Assembly: GCA_033782935.1 (NCBI GenBank) | Contig: JAWQEG010000262.1 | Span: 62,001 to 126,000, forward strand | Direction of reading: 5' to 3' | DNA: 64,000 nucleotides | DNA from: Petrolisthes cinctipes | Taxonomy: Eukaryota > Arthropoda > Malacostraca > Decapoda > Porcellanidae | Made by a program: the position numbers and the translations under genes | Notes under the pieces: model-generated | What the model was told of the DNA's origin: nothing | The model's database searches: none | What the model saw: only the letters and a program-made list of their open reading frames with translations | Part shown: positions 11,286 through 23,400 of the stretch, one piece after another | How the letters are laid out: every line of letters begins with the position of its first letter | How positions within the stretch are numbered: the stretch's first letter is position 1

Positions 11286-12026
11286 TAGAGTGGCTGTACC
11301 AACTGGGACGAAATGTGAGATAACTTTAGGGGGTGAGAGGATGGAGGAGGTGAGGGAATTCAAGTATCTGGGAACAGTTCTGTGTAAACATGGAAGTATG
11401 GAAGGAGAAATCAGGGAGAGAGCAGTGAGGGGCAAGCAGGTCATAGGATCACTGGGGAGGATTATGAAGGGTAGGAGTGTGAGTATGGAGGTGAATAAGG
11501 GACTGAGCAATAGTATAATCCTGCCAACACTGACATATGCGTCGGAGACATGGACATGGAGTAGGGCTCATCAGTCGAGAATAGGTGCTGTGGAAATGAG
11601 TTACTTGAGAGGAGCATGTGGACTTACTTAGTGGGATGGAGAAAGTAATGAGAGTGTATATGAGAGATGTGGTATGAATGAGAAGGCAATTGGTATTGAT
11701 TGTGGAGTGGTAGAGAGAGTGAAGCGTAATACACTGAGATGGTTTGGACATGTAGAGAGAATGCAAAGTGTGGAGTTTGTAAAGAAGGTGTACGGTAGTG
11801 AAGTTGTGGGACCTGGTGTGAGAAGTAGACCTCCAGTTAGATGGCAGAACAGAGTGGAAGAGTATGTGAGAGAGAGAAGTGTGAGGGGGGGAGGGGGGAT
11901 GGAGCAAGTGAGGAAGGAGTGCTGGAACAGGGAAAACTGGAGACTCTTCTGCCGTGGCCACCTCCTCGGTGGGAGTTTCTGGAGGGAGCGAGGCGTCGGA
12001 GCTATAGATAGATAAATAGATAGATA
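11286..12026 (+). pseudogene. LINE ORF2 3' fragment with ATAG tail
   Basis: A 5'-truncated non-LTR retrotransposon. The frame opens near 11290 and continues to TAG 12013-12015, interrupted once by a stop at 11629-11631. Blocks EEVREFKYLGTVL, ILPTLTYASETW, VEMSYLRGACG, RNTLRWFGHVERM and RPPVRWQNRVEEYV are the thumb and C-terminal region found after the reverse transcriptase of RTE-like and related LINEs in animals. Finger and palm domains and the endonuclease are missing. The copy ends in (ATAG)n at 12003-12026, a microsatellite 3' tail as seen in several LINE clades. It is a dead-on-arrival insertion, distinct from the Jockey-type LINE downstream. Confidence 0.8.
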
Positions 12027-12304
12027 GTTTGGAGGAATCAGGGTCGGTACTTACTATTGCTAAGTGGGTGTCATAAGTCTTATGTCGACCATAAACTGAC
12101 TGTGCACCATCATAAATCATGTCTTTGGCTTATGTCTCGCCATAAGTGGTCGTTTTCACTAAGATACCCTGGGTAGATATTTTAAGCTCTATGATGAGAC
12201 TTATGTCACGAAAATAAATGGGGTGTCCCGTGGAAAACATGAAATTTTCAAGGACAGCGGTCAGTCTCTTGTAAACAAACACTCTGACACCTCACTTTAG
12301 TGAT
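12027..12304. other. Spacer between two LINE fragments
   Basis: No coding signal. The words cataagt/cttatgtc recur six times in both orientations between 12070 and 12215 (cataagtcttatg, cataaatcatg, gcttatgtc, cataagtgg), giving weak inverted pairs. It could be part of the 5' region of the next element, but I cannot show that. Confidence 0.4.
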
Positions 12305-14732
12305 ACTTCTTCCTGCTGAAGTGAATTACACCTACAACAGAACTCCGCTCCAGGCTGTTGCAGTTAAGGTTTTTATGGACCGCCCGTACACTGTGTGCAG
12401 TCTATAACTTCCTCCCAGTGTTACAGTTGAGAGGGGTGATCTCAACCGTCTTGTACGGGACCTCCCCTTTCCCTTTATTTTATTGGGTGATTTTAATGGT
12501 CGTCATCCTCTGTGGGGTGACAGTTCGGTCAACCCCAGGGGTGTTTTATTGGCTTCTTTTATTGAGGATGAGGGATTAGGGGTTTTAAATACGGGAGATG
12601 CGACACATTTTAATAGCCCAACTGGGACTTATACCGCCATTGACATTTCCCTTTGCTCATCCAGTGCTCTGTTGGATTTTACTTGGAGTGTGTTGCCTAA
12701 TTTATATGGCAGTGATCATTTCCCTATACTTCTAGAAGGTAACAGGTACGAACCACAGTCTCATCTTCCTAGGTGGAAATTAGAGAAGGCTGACTGGCAG
12801 TTTTTTAGAGAGCTAACTTCTTCGGTCTCTTCTGTAGCCGATTTTAGTAGCTCTGACGAGGCTGTAACATATTTCACTGATATGCTCCACTCTACTGCTC
12901 TCAACTCTATCCCTAGAACTTCTGGCTACTTTCCCAAATGTCCTGTCCCTTGGTGGTCACCAGTCTGCACCACTGCTGTGCGGGAGAAGCGTGCTGCTTT
13001 CTCTCGCCTTCATCGCAATCGTGGGGAGCCTACTCTTTTAAAGGACTTCCGATGGGCAAGGGCTCGGGCTAGACGAGTCTTAAAAGAGGCACGACGTGCA
13101 TCTTGGAAGGCCTATGTGTCTTCAATTAATACTAAAACTCCACTCACCCAAGTGTTCAGGAGAGTTCGTAAGATCATGGGGAAGTTTTCTCCTAGTTCTC
13201 CACCTGTACTTAAGGTCAATGGAATTAAGATCATGGATGGTTTGACAGTGGCCAACATCATGGCGGAGGCTTTTGCAAGAGTCTCCAGCCGTGACTCTCG
13301 ACCTCTGGCTGTCAGGCATGAGTTAAGAGCCAAGGAGCGCACTGTTCTGGATTTCTCAGGGAATGAGAATGAAAGTTATAACCATATAATCACCCTGAGA
13401 GACCTGCATTCTGCTCTCTCTCTCTACGGCGACACTTCTCCTGGGCCAGACAACATCCCATATGCAATGTTGCGACACTTGGGTGAGGAGGCGATCTCAT
13501 TTCTTTTAGCTTTATATAACAGAATCTGGCTGGAGGGTGTCTTCCCTTCTGGGTGGAGGGTTGCTACCATCCTTCCTTTCCACAAGCCGGGCAAGGACTC
13601 TAGTGTTGCCTTCAATTACCAACCAATTGCCTTGACCTCCTGTCTCTGTAAACTATTTGAGAAGATGGTGAATGTCAGACTGGTATTCTTCTTGTAACTG
13701 GGTGATTTTCTGTCTCCATCCCAGTCTGGCTTTCGTAAACACCGTTCCACTACAGATGCTCTGGTCAGGTTGGAAGCTGCTGCATGTAAGGCCTTTGCAC
13801 AACATCAACACCTTGTCTGTGTATTCTTTGATTGAGAGAAAGTGTATGACACTGCATGGCAATATGGCATCCTGCAGCAACTCCATGTATATGACCTGCG
13901 GGGTCACCTTCCATGCTTTCTTAAGGAGTTTCTCAGTGGTTGTAGTTTTTCTGTGAGGGTTAGTACAACCCACTCAGCATCTGTTGCACAGGAGGAGGGC
14001 GTCCCCTAGGGAAGCGTCCTCAGTGTCACATTGTTTGCAGTAGCAATTACTTGCCTTAAGGCTCTTAACCTGTTGAGGGTCGTGGCAATATGTCCTGGGG
14101 GGCTGATCGGGCCACCCTCCTCCGCCTATACTATGTTCTTAATAGGTCAAAACTCGACTATAGGTGTGAGATGTACTTCTCTGCCACCGATGCCCGTCTC
14201 AGAGTTTTAGACCCTGTTCATCGTGCTGTAGTATGTCTGGTGAGTACTTCAGGTCGTCCCCAATCCCCAGTCTCCTGGTGGACGCTAATGAGCCACCTCT
14301 TGATCTCCGTCGCCAGTCCTTGATGGTTCATTGTTGGCATCGATTACATCGACTTCCTGGCTCCCTTCCCTGCTTAGCGGTGTCATCTGATATCATGTCT
14401 CTGTACTACCTATCGCATTCTTGTACACCATGGCCCTTTGGCTTCCGGGTCAGGAAGGCTATGGAGGAGATGGGCATTGATGACTTACTGATTTGTCCAG
14501 TGCAGGTTCCCAGGGTGGCTCCATGGCTTCTTCGAGAAGTTTTCCACTGCACCTGCTTTTCAGACAAGAAGGAATCTCTTCCTCCTCCATTGGCTCGTTC
14601 CCTCTTTTTAGAACATGCTTTCAGTCACAGGGAGTCCCTCCCTGTGTACACTGATGGGTCAAAGTCTGATGCTGGAGTTGTCTTTCCTGACATTTGTCAT
14701 GGCGGGAGGCTCAATTCTGTCATGTCAAGTTT
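12305..14732 (+). pseudogene. Jockey-type LINE, 5' part: endonuclease and RT, broken
   Basis: Apurinic-like endonuclease and reverse transcriptase of a Jockey-clade LINE, 5'-truncated. Coding similarity starts near 12310, with a TAA inside the endonuclease near 12400. The open frame 12483-13697 shows GDFNGRHPLWGD and YGSDHFPI (endonuclease), then SPGPDNIPYAMLRHL and PFHKPGKD (RT fingers). After a stop at 13695-13697 the text continues QSGFRKHRSTTDAL, a palm motif A with an in-frame stop (VFFD then EKVYDTAW) and QEEGVP. The block that should hold the catalytic YADD/YVDD motif is deleted near 14040-14060, where the sequence jumps to LKALNLLRVVA. A frame change near 14240 leads to PSLLVDANEPPLDLRRQSL and the RNase H start LPVYTDGSKSDAG. 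The Penelope-like element is inserted just after this. RT activity is impossible without the deleted block. Confidence 0.85.
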
Positions 14733-15296
14733 TGCTAAGAAAAACCCACTTTTTATAGACAAAAAGTATTTAATATGGATGTTTCGGAGGCAACTACCTC
14801 CCTCTTCAGCAGTACAGAGTTGAATGAAACATGAAAGGAAAATAAGTAGCTGACAGGGGGAGGGAGGGACAAGGTGTGTTCTGATGACAGACAGACCACA
14901 CCTCACCTCACCTCACCCAACCGACCTGACCTGGCCATTCTTCAGGGACCCGACCTCACATCTGGGAGGGATTTGACCACTAGTGCTCTCATTAATGGAT
15001 CTAGTTTGAACATACCTTCATTTAAGTTAAAGTTTTTATAGTGCTGTATACATACTGATTCTAATATTCTACGTTTCTTGAAATTGTTGCACTTAATTAT
15101 CATTTTACCAGAATTCCAATCAATACAGTGGTTGTTGTCATGCATGGACAAAGTTAGCATTATTTGTGTTACAATTCGTCATATCTCGTTTATGTTCTTT
15201 CATTCTAACATCTAAAGATCTCCCAGTTTCACCTATATAAACTAAGTCACAGTCTTTGCAAGGAATTTTGTATACTCCTGCTTGGGGCTGAACAGT
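14733..15296 (-). repeat. PLE left inverted arm
   Basis: Reverse complement of 16968-17528, covering the GIY-YIG coding end and the 3' untranslated region. It differs by scattered substitutions and small indels. In this arm the sequence around 15245-15260 reads actaagtcacagtcttt, with two bases more than the right arm, keeping the endonuclease frame open. It contains the acct cacct cacctca-type tract (14898-14918) mirrored in the right arm as aggtgaggtgaggtg. Confidence 0.9.
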
Positions 15297-15418
15297 TGGA
15301 ATCCGTACTTCAGACAGCCAGTAACAAGTGTAACCATAAAGTGAACAAGACCAGGATTAGACACAACAGAGTCATCAGCGAATTGTGAAGTGCCAGTGAG
15401 TGGAGCAACTGTGGTGTT

Positions 15419-17322
15419 ATGGGCTCAGTGGTGAATTTGTCGTCCTATGTGCTATCGGAAATTGAAAATCAAGTGTTGCAACTGTGTTTTTCTTTTGCTC
15501 TAAAACCTGGTAGAGATATTGCCCTAGATTTTGTTGTGTCTGTATTTAATGGAAGGCATAATTTCCCGTGCCTTAATGGTTTTATAATCAATGGCTTTTT
15601 GGATAATTTTAACTCCTATGATTCCATTCCTAGGCGGTTTCGTTTGGCCTTGGAGAATTTAAGAAAAAACAACTCCATTTTCATAACTAAAGCTGACAAG
15701 AGCAACTCAGTTGTGATACTTGATAAAGTTAACTACGAAGAAAAGATGTTAAATCTATTAAATGACGTCACCACATATGAAAAGTTGAGATCTTCTCCCT
15801 TAAAGCGTCTGTCCACCCAGTTCAACCGTACTGTGAAAGAACTACTCAATAATGTGCCCAACATCGATGCCAAATGGTTCATGCAAGTCAACCCTAAACT
15901 TCCACACATATATGGTCTACCCAAAACACATAAGAATGGTGTTCCTCTTCGCCCCATTGTTTCATACTGTGGATCATTTAGCTACAAATTATCAAAATTC
16001 TTAGCCAATAAATTATCACCATTAGTGGGATGCATCTCAAGTTCACACATTAAAAATTCCTCACATTTTATTGATAAAATTAAGTCTCTAAACCTAACTA
16101 ATTGAAAAATGATAAGTTTTGATGTAGATTCACTCTTCACTAACGTGCCACTTAACGATGTATTAGAATTTCTAAGTAGGAAAATGCCAGACTATGATTT
16201 AGATTTGGGTATGCCAATATCTTCCTTCCTTGAATTAATTAAACTTTGTGTTTCATCCAATGCTTTTTCTTTTAATGATAAATTCTTCATTCAGCGATTT
16301 GGCAATGCTATGGGGTCACCATTATCCCCCATCCTTAGTAATTTGTATATGGAATTTTTTGAAATTGAGTTATTATCCAACATTGCACCCCCAAATCTAA
16401 TATGGCATAGGTATGTAGATGACATTTTCTCCTTTTGGCCCAACAGTCAATAATTTTGAAGATTTCTTTTGCAAATTAAATGACTTGGTTCCATCTATCA
16501 ATTTCAAAATTGAATGGGAAATTGATGGGTCCCTACCCTTCCTTGATGTTTTGGTTACTAAAATTAATGACTTCCCTACTTTCACTGTCTATAGGAAACC
16601 CACTCATTGTGATATGTACATTCATTTTTTCTCTTATCATAATGATTCTATCAAAATGTCTGTCATATCTACCTTGTTTCTCAGAGCATTAAAAATTTAT
16701 AGCCCCCAAAATTTAGAGGTAGAAAACAACAAAATTTGGATTATATTCCGTAACTTGAAATATCCTGATTGGTTTATCAGAAAAGCTTATTATAAGGCTA
16801 GGAAAACCTTCTATGTTCCTAAATGTCAGTCAGAAAAGAAACCTTATTTATGTCTTCCTTATGTAAAAAGTCTGGAAAAAATTCAGTCAGTTAGCAGAGA
16901 ACTTGATGTAAACATAGCCTTCAAATATACTTCTAGCATCAAAACCACTCTTGTAAGAAATAATGCCACTGTTCAGCCCCAAGCAGGAGTATACAAAATT
17001 CCTTGCAAAGACTGACTTAGTTTATATAGGTGAAACTGGGAGATCTTTAGATGTTAGAATGAAAGAACATAAACGAGATATGACGAATTGTAACACAAAT
17101 AATGCTAACTTTGTCCATGCATATGACAACAACCACTGTATTGATTGGAATTCTGGTAAAATGATAAATAATTGCAACAATTTCAAGAAACGTAGAATAT
17201 TAGAATCAGTATGTATACAGCACTATAAAAACTTTAACTTAAATGAAGGTATGTTCAAACTACTTCCATTAATGAGAGCACTAGTGGTCAAATCCCTCCC
17301 AGATGTGGGGTCGGGTCCCTGA
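15419..17322 (+). pseudogene. PLE reverse transcriptase + GIY-YIG endonuclease, broken
   Basis: Starts with ATG at 15419. Residues ~80-200 show KADKSNSVVILDK and GLPKTHKNGVPLRPIVS (RT fingers). An in-frame TGA at 16103-16105 precedes the palm: ISFDVDSLFTNVPL (motif A), GNAMGSPLSPILSNLYMEFF and HRYVDDIFSF (catalytic YVDD). A frameshift near 16440 leads to LPFLDVLVTKIN and VYRKPTHCDMYIH (thumb). A second frameshift at ~17005, a 2-bp loss relative to the inverted arm, precedes VYIGETGRSLDVRMKEHKRD, the GIY-YIG nuclease, ending at 17322. PLEs use such an RT and nuclease for target-primed integration. The motifs make the family certain. One stop and two frameshifts make this copy non-functional. 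Its neighbours are only its own arms and the interrupted LINE. Confidence 0.9.
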
Positions 17323-17528
17323 AGAATGGCCAGGTCAGGTCGGTTGGGTGAGGTGAGGTGAGGTGTGGTCTGTCTGTCATCAGAACACACCTTGTCCCTC
17401 CCCCCTGTCAGCTACTTATTTTCCTTTCATGTTTCATTCAACTCTGTACTGCTGAAGAGGGAGGTAGTTGCCTCCGAAACGTCCATATTAAATCCTTTTT
17501 GTCTATAAAAAGTGGGTTTTTCTTAGCA
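16968..17528 (+). repeat. PLE right arm (3' end)
   Basis: Inverted partner of 14733-15296. It includes the GIY-YIG coding end, the gaggtgaggtgaggtg tract at 17350-17365 and the terminal aaagtgggtttttcttagca. A 2-bp deletion at ~17010 (aagactgacttag) breaks the frame relative to the left arm. Confidence 0.9.
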
Positions 17529-18215
17529 TGCTGCTCCTCACGTCATTGGGAATTACCACTCCAAGTTTTACTGCTGAGCTCTCTACCATCTTATATGCCC
17601 TCCAAGTGATATTTACTCTCCCTCAGCCTTCTTTTACTATTTTTAGCGATTCCTGTAGTGCCTTACAGGCCTTGTGCAATTTTAACACTTCCCATCCCCT
17701 GATGTTGGCCATTCTCAAGTAACTTGTCCTCCTTGGTCGTCGTGGCCGCAAAGTAACTTTTTGTTGGGTCCTGGCCCATGTGGCTGTCGATGGGAATGAG
17801 TGGGCTGATGCCCTGGTTAAGGCTTCGGTCTCCAATTCTCGGGCTCCTGCCAGGCGTAATCCTGTTCCTGCAGTGGACCTTCGACCCTACATAGATGCTA
17901 CCATTTGTTCCTGCTGGCAGGACAGATGGGACACTGTCGGGGCTAACAAGCTCCGCGACATATGCCAGCGCCTTGGTTTGTGGAGCTACAGTGGCCTGTC
18001 TCACAGTGGGAGACAGCTCTTGTCCTTCTCCACATTGGCCACACATTATTGATTAATGGCTTTTTATTGGAGAAGGCTCACCCTCCCTACTGTGATGATT
18101 GTCTAGTCCCTTTGACAGTGCGGCATATTGTTGTTGAGTGTCCCAGCCTTGGGGACCTTCATCGTTGGCACCTCTCTGAGTATCGGGAGGGTGATGGTTC
18201 TTACAGTCTCAAACA
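17529..18215 (+). pseudogene. Jockey-type LINE, 3' part: RNase H and zinc-finger tail
   Basis: Continuation of the LINE interrupted by the PLE. The frame resumes with SFTAELSTILYALQ and FTIFSDSCSALQAL (RNase H), has a TAA at 17720-17722, and then reads VAVDGNEWADALVKASV (the last RNase H helix). It is followed by CSCWQDRWDTVGANKLRDI and a C-terminal YCDDCLVPLTVRHIVVECPS (C-C-H-C pattern). Small frame changes occur near 18000. The copy ends abruptly at ~18215, where the satellite begins, so its own 3' untranslated region and tail are lost. The order of domains on both sides of the PLE matches one Jockey-type ORF2. Confidence 0.85.
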
Positions 18216-20439
18216 CCCACCACCCCATTAATGACTGTTGATATTTACAGTCCAAGCACTGTAAAGACACGCACACACCCACCATCCATGAATGACTGTT
18301 GATATTTACAGTCCAAGCACTAATGACACCCACCCTCCTATGAATGACTATTGATATTTTCAAACAAAACACTGTGATGACACCCACACACCCACCACCC
18401 CAAGTATGACTGTTGATATTTGCAGTCCAAGCACTGTAATGACACCTACACACCCACCACCCCATGAATGACTGGTGATATTTACAGTCCAAGCACTCTA
18501 ATGACAACCACACACCCACCACCCAATGAATAACTGTTGATATTTACAGTCTATGCACTGTAATGACACCCACACACCCACCACCCCCAGGAATGACTGT
18601 TGATTTTTACAGTCCAAGCATTGTAATGACACACACCCACCACCCCATGAATGACTGTTAATATATACAGTTCAAGCACTCTAATGACACCTTCCACCCT
18701 ATGAATGACTGTTGATATTTACAGTCAAAACACTGTAATGACACCCACACACCCACCATCCCATGAATGACTGTTGATATTTACAGTCCAAGCACTGTAA
18801 TGACACCCACACACTCACCACCCCATGATTGACTGTTGATATTTACAGTCCAAGCACTGTAATGACACCCACACACCCACCACCCAATGAATGACTGTTG
18901 ATATTTACAGTATGCACTGTAATGACACCCACACACCCACTACCCCATGAATGACTGTTGATATTTACAGTCCAAGCACTGTAATGACACCCACACACCC
19001 ACCACCCCATGAATGACTGTTAATATTTACAGTCCAAGCTCTGTAATGACACTCACACACCCACCACACCATGCATGACTGTTGATATTTATAGTCCAAG
19101 CACTGTAATGACATCCACACACCCACCACCCCATGAATGACTGTTAATATTTACAGTCCAAGCACTGTAATGACACCCACACACCCACCATCCAATGATT
19201 GATGGTTGATGTTTACAGTCCAAGAACTGTAATGACAGTCATACTCTCACCACCCCATGACTGACTGTTGATATTTATAGTACAAGCACTGTAATGACAC
19301 CCACACATCTACTACCCCATGAATGACTGTTGATATTTACAGTCCATGCACTGTAATGACACCCACCACCACATGAATGACTGTTGATATTATCAGTCCA
19401 AGCACTCTAATGACATCCACACCCCAATGAATGACTGTTGATATTTATAATTCAACCACTCTAATGATACCCACCACCCTATGAGTGACTGTTGATATTT
19501 ACAGTCCAAGCACTGTAATGACACCTACACACCCACCACCCCATGAATGACTGTTGTTATTTACAGTCCAAGCACTGTAATGACAGCCACACACCCTCCA
19601 TCCCATGAATGACTGATGTTATTTACAGTCCAAGCACTTTAATGACACCCACGAACCCACCACCCCATGAATGACTGTTGATATTTACAGTCCAAGCACT
19701 GTAATGACAACCACATACCCACCACCCTATAAATGACTGTTTACATTTAGAGGTCAAGTACTCTAATGACACCCAACAACCTATGAATGACTGTTGATAT
19801 TTACAGTCAAAGAACTGTAATCACACCCACCACCAATGAATGACTGTTGATATTTACAGTCCAAACACTGTAATAACAACCACACACCCACCACACCATA
19901 AAAGACTGTTGATATTTACAGGCCAAGCACTGTAGTGACACCCACACACCCACCACCCCATGAATGACTGTTGATATTTACAGTCCAAGCACTGTAAAGA
20001 CACCCACCACCAATGAATGACAGTTGATATTTACAGTCCAAGCACTGTAATGACACCCACCACCCCATGAATAACTGTTGATATATACAGTCCAAGCACT
20101 GTAATGACACCCACACACCCAACACCCCATTCATGACTATTGATATTTACAGTCCAAGCACTGTAATGACACCAACACCCACCACCCTATGAATGACTGT
20201 TGATATTCACAGTCCAACCACTCTAATGACACCTAACACCCTATGAATGTCTGTTGATATTTACAGTCAAAGGACTGTAATGACACCCACACACCCACCA
20301 TCCCATGAATGACTGTTGATATTTACAGTCCAAGCACTGTAATGACAACCACACACCCAAAACCCCATAAAAGATTGTTGATATTTACAGGCCAAGCACT
20401 GTAATGACACCCACACACCCACCACACCATGAATGACTG

Positions 20440-23400
20440 TTGATATTTACAGTCCAAACACTGTAATGACACCCACCACCCATTAATGACTGTTGATATT
20501 TACAGTCCAAACACTGTAATGACACCCACCACCCCATGAATGACTGTTGATATTTGGTCCAAGCACTGTAATGACACCCACACACCCCATGAAATACTGT
20601 TGATGTTTACAGTCCAAGCACTCTAATGACACCCACCACCCTATGAATGACTGTTGATATTTACAGTACAAGTACTGTAATGACACCCACACACCCACCA
20701 TCCCATGAATGACTGTTGATATTTAGAGTCCAAGCACAAATGACACCCACACACCAACCACCCCTTGAATAACTGTTGATATTTACATTTCAAGCACTAA
20801 TGAAACCCACTCACCTATCACCCCATGAATGACTGTTGATATTTACAGTCCAAGCACTGTAATGACACCAACCACCTCATGAATGACTACTGATATTTAC
20901 AGTCAAAGCACTTAATGACAACCACACACCCACCACCCCATTAATGACTGTAGATATTAACAGTCCAAGCACTCTAATATCACCTAACAATCTGAATGTC
21001 TATTGATATTTACAGTCAAAGGACTGTAATAATACATACACACACACCATCCCATGAATGACTGTTGATATTTACAGTCCAAGCACTGTAATGACTCCCA
21101 CAACCCATGAATGACTGTTAATATTTACAGTCCAAGCACTGTAATGACACCCACCACCCCATGAATGACTGTTGATATTTAGTCCAAGCACTGTAATGAC
21201 ACCCACACACCCCATGAAATACTGTTGATATTTACAGTCCAAACACTGTAATGACACCCACAACCCTATAAATGACTGTTGATATTTACAGTCCAAGCAC
21301 TGTAATGACACCCACACACCCACCACCCCATGAATGACTTGATATTTACAGTCCAAGCACTGTAATGACATCCACACACCCACCACCCCATGAATGACTT
21401 AATATTCACAATCCAAGCACGGTAATGACACCCACACACCCACCACCAAATGAATGATGGTTGATATTTACAGTCCAAGCACTGTAATGACACCCAAAAA
21501 CCCACCACCCCATGAATGACTGTTGATATTTACAGTCCAAGCACTTAATGACACCCACACACCCATCACCCCATGAATGAATGTTGATATTTACAGTCCA
21601 AGCACTGTAATGCCACCCACCACCCTATGAATGACTATTGATATTTACAGTCAAAGCACTTATGACACACACACCCTCCACCCCATGAATGACTTGATAT
21701 TTACAGTCCAAGCACTGTAATGACACTCACACACCCACCACCCCATGAATGACTGTTGATATTTACAGTCCAAGCACTGTAATGGCACCCACTACCCATG
21801 AATGACTGTTGTTTTTTACAGTCCAAGCACTGTAATTTCACCTACCACTCCATGAATGACTGTTGATATTTACAGTCCAAGCACTGTAATGACACCTACC
21901 ACCCATGACTGACTGTTGATATTTACAGTCCAAGCAATATAATGACACCCACCACCCCAAGAATGACTGTTAATATTTACAGTCCTAGCACTCTAATGAC
22001 ACCCATCACTCAATGAATGAATGTTGATATTTACAGCCCAAGCACTGTAATGACACACACCCAACACCCCATTAATGACTGTTGATATTTACAGTCCAAG
22101 CACTGTAATGACACCCACACACCCACCACCCCATGAATGACTGTTTATATTTACAGTCCAAGCACTCTAATGACACCCATCACTCAATGAATGAATGTTG
22201 ATATTTACAGCCCAATCTCTGTAATGATACTCACACACCCAACACCCCATGAATGACTGTTGATATTTACAGTCCAAGCACTATAATGGCACCCACTACC
22301 CATGAATGACTGTTGTTATTTACAGTCCAAGCACTGTAATTACACCTACCACAATATGAATGACTGTTGATATTTACAGTCCAAACACTGTAATGACTCC
22401 CACACACCCACCACCCAATGAATGACTGTTGATATTTACAGTCTATGCACTGTAATGACACCCACACACCCACTACCCCATAAATGACTGTTGATTATTA
22501 CAGTCCAAGCACTGTAATGACACCCACACACCCACCACCCCATGAATGACTGTTGATATTTACATTCCAAGCTCTGTAATGACACTCACACACCCACCAC
22601 ACTATGCATGACTGCTGATATTTATAGTCCAATCACTGTAATGACATCCACACACCCACCACCCCATGAATGACTGTTAATATTTACAGTCCAAGTACTG
22701 TAATGACACCCACACACCCTCCATCCAATGATTGATGGTTGATGTTTACTGTCCAAGAACTGTAATGACAGTCACGCTCTCACAACCCTATGACTGACTG
22801 TTGATATTTACAGTCCAAACACTGTAATGACACCCACCACCTATTAATGACTGTTGATATTTACAGTCCAAACACTGTAATGACACCCACCACCCCATGA
22901 ATGACTGTTGATATTTGGTCCAAGCACTGTAATGACACCCACACACCCCATGAAATACTGTTGATATTTACAGTCAAAGCACTCTAATGACACCCACCAC
23001 CCTATGAATGACTGTTGATATTTACAGTACAAGTACTGTAATGACACCCACACACCCACCATCCCATGAATGACTGTTGATATTTAGAGTCCAAGCACTA
23101 ATGACACCCACACACCAACCACCCCATGAATAACTGTTGATATTTACATTTCAAGCACTAATGAAACCCACTCACCTATCACCCCATGAATGACTGTTGA
23201 TATTTACAGTCCAAGCACTGTAATGACACCAACCACCTCATGAATGACTACTGATATTTACAGTCAAAGCACTTAATGACAACCACACACCCACCACCCC
23301 ATTAATGACTGTAGATATTAACAGTCCAAGCACTCTAATATCACCTAACAATCTATGAATGTCTGTTGATATTTACAGTCAAAGGACTGTAATAATACCC

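Larger units (their letters stand above)
14733..17528 (+). mobile_element. Penelope-like element (PLE) with inverted arms, inserted in the LINE
   Basis: A 2.8-kb insertion splitting the RNase H region of the Jockey-type LINE. Its outer 561-564 bp (14733-15296 and 16968-17528) are inverted copies of each other, both ending in tgctaagaaaaacccac at the outside. The centre carries a PLE reverse transcriptase, and the right arm carries a GIY-YIG endonuclease. PLEs often carry such partial, inverted or tandem terminal copies (pseudo-LTRs). I could not find a clean target-site duplication; gtcaagtttt on the left and ccaagtttt at 17554 on the right are the nearest match. Confidence 0.85.
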
